DNA of 10,034 nucleotides from Candidatus Rokuibacteriota bacterium. Its GTDB lineage: Bacteria > Methylomirabilota > Methylomirabilia > Rokubacteriales > CSP1-6. Shown here piece by piece: positions 7,112-10,034 of the stretch (position 1 is the stretch's first letter; the number at the start of each line of letters is the position of its first letter). The DNA is taken from NCBI GenBank assembly GCA_003221435.1, contig QHRS01000184.1:1-10034 (forward strand), written 5' to 3'. A program made the position numbers and the translations under genes. The notes below the pieces were generated by a model. The model did not search any database. It was not told where the DNA came from and saw nothing but the letters and a program-made list of their open reading frames with translations.

Positions 7112-7389
7112 ACGTCTCCCTGCACGAGGCCGCGGTCGGCCATCACGCCCAGGAACTCGATGACCTGACGCTCGAGCGCCTCGCGCGTCTGGCTCGAATA
7201 CTTCTCCGCGAGACGGTCGACGATGACGCTCACCGTGTTCTCGCCGGTACAGAACGTCACGATGTCGGCGGCCGTCGGGTTCAGCACCAGCCCCTTCTCC
7301 GGATAGAGCAGCATGTACCGCTCACCCTTGCGATCGTACCGGAGCCGCACTTTCGACGCGAGGCGCGGCCGGCTCTCGGTCGAGATCAC
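7108..7389 (-). CDS. pqqD: PqqD, PqqA-binding peptide chaperone
   Basis: PqqD binds the PqqA precursor and presents it to PqqE; it is a winged-helix RiPP recognition element. The 93-residue product starts with GTG at 7389, overlapping the pqqC stop in GTGA, and ends in TGA overlapping the pqqE ATG. Family hallmarks are RPRLASKVRLRYD (8-20), YMLLYPEKGLVLNPTA (26-41), where family members have the LxPE(x)4LN pattern, and ADIVTFCTGENTV (42-54). The C-terminal helix ends in FLGVMADRGLV. Length is normal for the family (about 90). The open frame continues upstream of the GTG, but that part overlaps pqqC in another frame and is not PqqD-like. Confidence 0.93.
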   Translation of the reverse strand: MISTESRPRLASKVRLRYDRKGERYMLLYPEKGLVLNPTAADIVTFCTGENTVSVIVDRLAEKYSSQTREALERQVIEFLGVMADRGLVQGDV

Positions 7390-8120
7390 GCGCGGCCGCC
7401 CCCCGGCCCCCAGCCGGGCTCGACGTACGCCGTATACACGCAGTCGAGCAGGTGCCAGAGGATCTCGGTCTTCCGGATCAGCGCGGCGACGCAGGCCTCC
7501 TGTCGCTCGTACGTGGTGGCCCGCGCGGCGATCCACTCGATCGCCTCCTCGGAGTCGGCCCGCGCCCGCGTTACGCGCGCGCGGAAGTAGCCGAGCATCT
7601 CGGGGCTGACCCACGGGTAATGCTTCTCCCAGGCGAGAATGCGCTTGGACATGATGTCGGGCGCGAACGCCTCGGTGAGCGACGAGGCGACCGCCTCGAG
7701 CAGGCTCCGCTCCTGGACGAACTGGACGTAGTTGTCACAGGCGAAGCGCACCCCGGGCAGGACCGACCGACAGCTCGCCACCTCTTCGACGTCCAGCCCG
7801 ACACCCTCCGCCAGGCGCAGCCAGAGCGCGAGCCCTCCCTCGCCCTCCTTCTCGCCGTCGTGATCGAGGATCCGGTGAATCCACATGCGGCGGAAGGCGG
7901 GATCGTCGGACTTGGAGAGAATGATCGCGTCCTTGATCGGGATGCGGGTCTGGTAGTAGTAGCGGTTCAGCACCCACTGCTGGAGTTGCAGCTTCGTCAG
8001 CTTGCCCTCGTGCATCAGCACGTGGTAGCGGTGGTGATCGTGGTAGCGGCTGGCGCCCTCGCGCTTGAGCCAGTCGACGAAGGCGTCGCGCGGGAGCGGC
8101 GCTGATCCGGGCGCGGTCAT
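7386..8120 (-). CDS. pqqC: PqqC, pyrroloquinoline-quinone synthase
   Basis: PqqC catalyses the last step of PQQ formation, an oxygen-dependent ring closure and eight-electron oxidation without metal or other cofactor. The 244-residue protein is all-helical and of normal length. Conserved blocks include SRYHDHHRYHVLMHEGKL (24-41), NRYYYQTRIPIKDAIIL (52-68), HRILDHDGE (82-90), TEAFAPDIMSKRI (149-161) and WEKHYPWV (164-171). These supply most of the His, Tyr and Arg residues of the active site. The ATG at 8120 is preferred because GGGGAGG lies 6 nt upstream. A longer version from 8153 would add 11 residues not typical of the family. The gene is intact. It overlaps pqqD (GTGA) and follows pqqB after an 84-nt gap. 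Confidence 0.95.
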   Translation of the reverse strand: MTAPGSAPLPRDAFVDWLKREGASRYHDHHRYHVLMHEGKLTKLQLQQWVLNRYYYQTRIPIKDAIILSKSDDPAFRRMWIHRILDHDGEKEGEGGLALWLRLAEGVGLDVEEVASCRSVLPGVRFACDNYVQFVQERSLLEAVASSLTEAFAPDIMSKRILAWEKHYPWVSPEMLGYFRARVTRARADSEEAIEWIAARATTYERQEACVAALIRKTEILWHLLDCVYTAYVEPGWGPGGGRA

Positions 8121-8204
8121 GGGCGAACCTCCCCGGGCATTGTACCCCAACACGTCACAGCCCTTCGCCAGGCCCCGAGAGCCCGCAGGACGGGCCGGCT
8201 CGCC
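8121..8204 (-). promoter_or_regulatory. pqqB-pqqC gap with a possible internal promoter
   Basis: This is the only sizeable gap within pqqB-E. On the minus strand TACAAT (8144-8139) resembles a -10 box and lies 18 nt before the pqqC ATG, with the GGGGAGG ribosome site between them. No good -35 hexamer was found 16-18 nt upstream. A weak hairpin (GCCCG / CGGGC) lies just after the pqqB stop codon. Confidence 0.3.
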
Positions 8205-9075
8205 TCAGAGCCTGATCTCCATTCCATCGAACGCCACCTCGCACCCACCGGCCTCCACCGCCCTCCGCTCCTCGGAGTCCTCACGGAGGATCGGGTTCGT
8301 GTTGTTGATATGGGCCCTCGCCCCCGATCGGCAGGTGCGCGAGGTCCTCCGCGGTCTTCGCCATGAGCCCCGGCCCCGACAACTCATCACTCGACCAGAA
8401 CGTGCCGTCGAAGAAGACCGCGCTGGCCCCCTCGAGCCCCTGCCGGACCGAGGGACTCATCCTGCCGACAGCCGAGAAGTACGCGAGGACCAGCCCAGTG
8501 GCGCGCTCACGGATCCTGAGGCCGATGTTGTCCTCGGGGTCCGCCGACGCGAGCCCGTCGAGGTGCACCGGCAATTTGCCGGGCGACGGCACCGGCTCGA
8601 GCCAGAGCCCGGTGGCCGCGTTACCGGCGTCGACCAGCTCCTCCTCGCGCCCGAGCTTCAGCGAGCGCCACGTCACCTGCCCGGGAAAGCGCTGGAGCGT
8701 CCGGTAGAAGACATTCGACTCCGTGATCCCCTGGCGCACGCGATCGGTCGCGTAGATCACGATCGGGTGAGCCTCGCGCAGCGAAAAGATCCCGAGGCAG
8801 TGATCGAGATCCCCGTTGGTGAGCACGATCGCCGCGATCGGTGTGTGCCGGGCCCGCTTCGGGTGCAACGCCGGAAAGCTCTCGATCTGCGTCCGGATCT
8901 CGGGCGACGCGTTCAGCAGGAACCAACGCGCGCCATCCGCACTCACCGTCACGGAGTCTTGCGTCCGGGGCCTCGCCTCGATCGTGCCCTCGCGGACGCC
9001 CCGGCAGTTCGCGCACCCGCAGTTCCATTGCGGGAAGCCGCCGCCCGCCGCCGCGCCCAGCACACGAATCTGCAT
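8205..9075 (-). CDS. pqqB: PqqB, metallo-beta-lactamase-fold hydroxylase, frame broken near 8313-8330
   Basis: PqqB is an iron-dependent oxygenase of metallo-beta-lactamase fold that acts on the tyrosine part of the cross-linked Glu-Tyr intermediate. The ATG at 9075 is 1 nt after the cytochrome stop, and AGGTGA at that stop can serve as ribosome site. The N-terminus GAAAGGGFPQWNCGCANC has the family's Cys zinc site (C19, C21, C24). The metal-site region reads LTNGDLDHCLGIFSLRE (85-101). The first frame runs to AHLPIGG and then goes astray, stopping at 8281. The expected C-terminus HINNTNPILREDSEERRAV followed by VAFDGMEIRL is in another frame and ends in TGA 8207-8205. In relatives about 15 residues separate the PIGG and HINNTNP motifs; here they are nearly adjacent, so a segment that is not a multiple of three is missing. 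The joined length, about 290, is correspondingly short of the usual 300 or more. Assignment is certain. Confidence 0.93.
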
Positions 9076-9076
9076 C

Positions 9077-9544
9077 TCACCTCGCCTGCGTGACGGCGGG
9101 GTCGCCGGCGGCCTGACGCTTCCTGGTCTCGTCGCGGAGGAACGCGATGATCCTCCAGATGTCCTCCCCGCTCATGCTCGCGGCGAACGCGCCCATCTGG
9201 CCGCCGGGGATTCCGCCGCTGATGGTCGCGAACAACTGCGCGTTGGAGCCACCGCGATACAGGAAGCGCCCGCACGACAGACACGGTCCCTTCGCCCCGC
9301 GGCCCCGGGTCCCGTGGCAAAAGGAGCAGCGCTCGTTGAACAGCTCGAGCCCTCTCTGGATCGCATCAGGATCCGCCTCGAGCGGATTGGCCATGTCCGG
9401 GCGCGCTTGCGCCCGGGCCAGACCCGGGGTCTGCCCGAGGCTCCCGGCGCCCACGAGGGCGGCCAGCGCGAGCAGACCGCCGCCGGCGCACGCCTTCACC
9501 CGCGACCGCGCATGCCCCCGGACCGCTGTCAGCCCCGTTCTCAT
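9077..9544 (-). CDS. Periplasmic mono-haem cytochrome c (XoxG-like candidate)
   Basis: The 155-residue protein has a signal peptide (about residues 15-46, cleavage probably after ARA). Its class I cytochrome c domain has haem motif CSFCH (73-77) and likely Met ligand M117 in GGQMGAF. The GGSNAQLFATISGG and EDIWRIIAFLRD segments are typical of cytochromes paired with PQQ dehydrogenases. It probably accepts electrons from a quinoprotein alcohol dehydrogenase, as XoxG/MxaG do. The gene overlaps the upstream binding-protein stop (ATGA) and nearly touches pqqB. An odd feature is a second CxxC (C88-LS-C91) not followed by His, where relatives usually have no cysteines. It could be a disulfide or a redox or metal site. 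XoxG is suggested by context, not proven. Confidence 0.85.
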   Translation of the reverse strand: MRTGLTAVRGHARSRVKACAGGGLLALAALVGAGSLGQTPGLARAQARPDMANPLEADPDAIQRGLELFNERCSFCHGTRGRGAKGPCLSCGRFLYRGGSNAQLFATISGGIPGGQMGAFAASMSGEDIWRIIAFLRDETRKRQAAGDPAVTQAR

Positions 9545-10034
9545 TCGAAGGGCGGGAAGTAAGGGAAGCCGTAGTGTTCCACGATCTTCTTCATCTCGCC
9601 GCGCTTGATCAGCTCCTCGATCGAGTCATCGAGGAACAGCTTCATCGCGGGCTCGCTGTTCGGCAGCGCGATCGCGATGTTCCAGCGCAACCCCGGCTCC
9701 GGCGTGTAGTTCGGGACCGCCCGAAACTTTCCATCCGGAAACTCGACGCGGCCCTGCGAGAGTGCCGGCGACCAGACCATTCCCGCGCGGATCTCGCCCT
9801 GCGCGAGCGCCTTGATGATCTCACGATTCCGCAGGTAGAGCCCGCGCTCGTAGCCGTGGTCGAACAAGTACGCGTCGACCGGGGTCGACATCGGCACGCC
9901 GATCTTCACGTTCTTCAGGTCGGCCAGGCTCGTCACGTTGGACTCGGTTCCATTGACCACCAGGATGTACCCGAGCCCGAGGTACGGGCGGGTCAGCGTG
10001 AGCTTCTTCTCCTTCATTTCCTCGTCTATGTCGC
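9541..10034 (-). CDS. Quinoprotein-dehydrogenase-associated periplasmic substrate-binding protein (XoxJ/MxaJ-like), cut by right edge
   Basis: The visible 163 or so residues are the C-terminal part of a bacterial family-3 solute-binding fold. They include TRPYLGLGYILVVNG, SLADLKNVKIGVPMSTPVD, ALAQGEIRAGMVWSPALSQG and a final EELIKRGEMKKIVEHYGFP, with stop TGA 9543-9541. This is the arrangement of the quinoprotein-associated 'ABC transporter binding protein' family that includes MxaJ and XoxJ. Those proteins are thought to help load or activate methanol dehydrogenase rather than to import a solute. The open frame runs through the window edge: an in-frame Met at 10017 is internal, since the upstream codons remain open and the fold needs about 80-100 more residues. 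The stop overlaps the cytochrome start (ATGA). The order binding protein, cytochrome, pqqBCDE predicts a xoxF-like gene just beyond the edge. Confidence 0.82.
   Translation of the reverse strand, partial: DIDEEMKEKKLTLTRPYLGLGYILVVNGTESNVTSLADLKNVKIGVPMSTPVDAYLFDHGYERGLYLRNREIIKALAQGEIRAGMVWSPALSQGRVEFPDGKFRAVPNYTPEPGLRWNIAIALPNSEPAMKLFLDDSIEELIKRGEMKKIVEHYGFPYFPPFE

Noticed and set aside
6038..7168. Plus-strand open frame of 376 codons opposite pqqE
   Set aside because: It is an antisense shadow of the radical-SAM gene with low-complexity charged sequence; no start signal or family features.
1..10034. CRISPR array, tRNA, rRNA or phage/defence genes
   Set aside because: No regularly spaced repeats, no tRNA-like cloverleaf or rRNA segments, and all genes fit housekeeping, redox or PQQ functions.

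Overview
The window is a GC-rich (roughly two thirds G+C), gene-dense piece of a bacterial chromosome. The right two thirds is a leftward (minus-strand) gene train for making and using the redox cofactor PQQ. The left third holds unrelated genes: a periplasmic methionine-sulfoxide reductase cut by the left edge, an NADPH-dependent flavin reductase, and a NarL-type two-component pair. The codon bias, the PQQ module with a XoxJ/XoxG-like pair, and the G6C...GC6 intergenic hairpins suggest a soil or groundwater methylotroph-like bacterium such as Rokubacteria/Methylomirabilota or a relative. That taxonomic guess is inference only.

Layout: 1-398 (-) msrP N-terminal part with a Tat signal; 399-595 divergent promoter region; 596-1174 (+) flavin reductase; 1227-2195 (+) membrane histidine kinase overlapping 2185-2844 (+) LuxR-type response regulator; 2924-3109 (-) C-terminal remnant of a di-haem cytochrome c peroxidase-like gene; 3228-5229 (-) secreted alpha/beta hydrolase with a broken frame; 5230-5368 a gap with three strong hairpins; 5369-5896 (-) DoxX-like membrane protein; 6054-7111 (-) pqqE; 7108-7389 (-) pqqD; 7386-8120 (-) pqqC; 8205-9075 (-) pqqB; 9077-9544 (-) c-type cytochrome; 9541 to the right edge (-) XoxJ/MxaJ-like periplasmic binding protein.

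The right-hand genes read as one operon in the order xoxJ-like, cytochrome c, pqqB, pqqC, pqqD, pqqE, doxX-like, hydrolase. Most junctions overlap by 4 nt or are 1 nt apart. A PQQ-dependent alcohol dehydrogenase (XoxF-like) is expected just beyond the right edge. PqqD would present the PqqA precursor to the radical-SAM enzyme PqqE, PqqB would process the excised product, and PqqC would finish ring closure. The cytochrome would take electrons from the quinoprotein. No pqqA was found in the window.

The most notable observation is that three genes of this operon (pqqB, pqqE and the hydrolase) each carry an internal frame change. In pqqB and pqqE it coincides with a missing conserved segment of roughly 13-16 codons. 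In pqqE the missing piece would carry the Cys pair that ligates an auxiliary iron-sulfur cluster. Either the pathway is decaying in this strain, or the assembly has lost short segments repeatedly; raw reads would decide. I did not find a convincing new defence or mobile system here.
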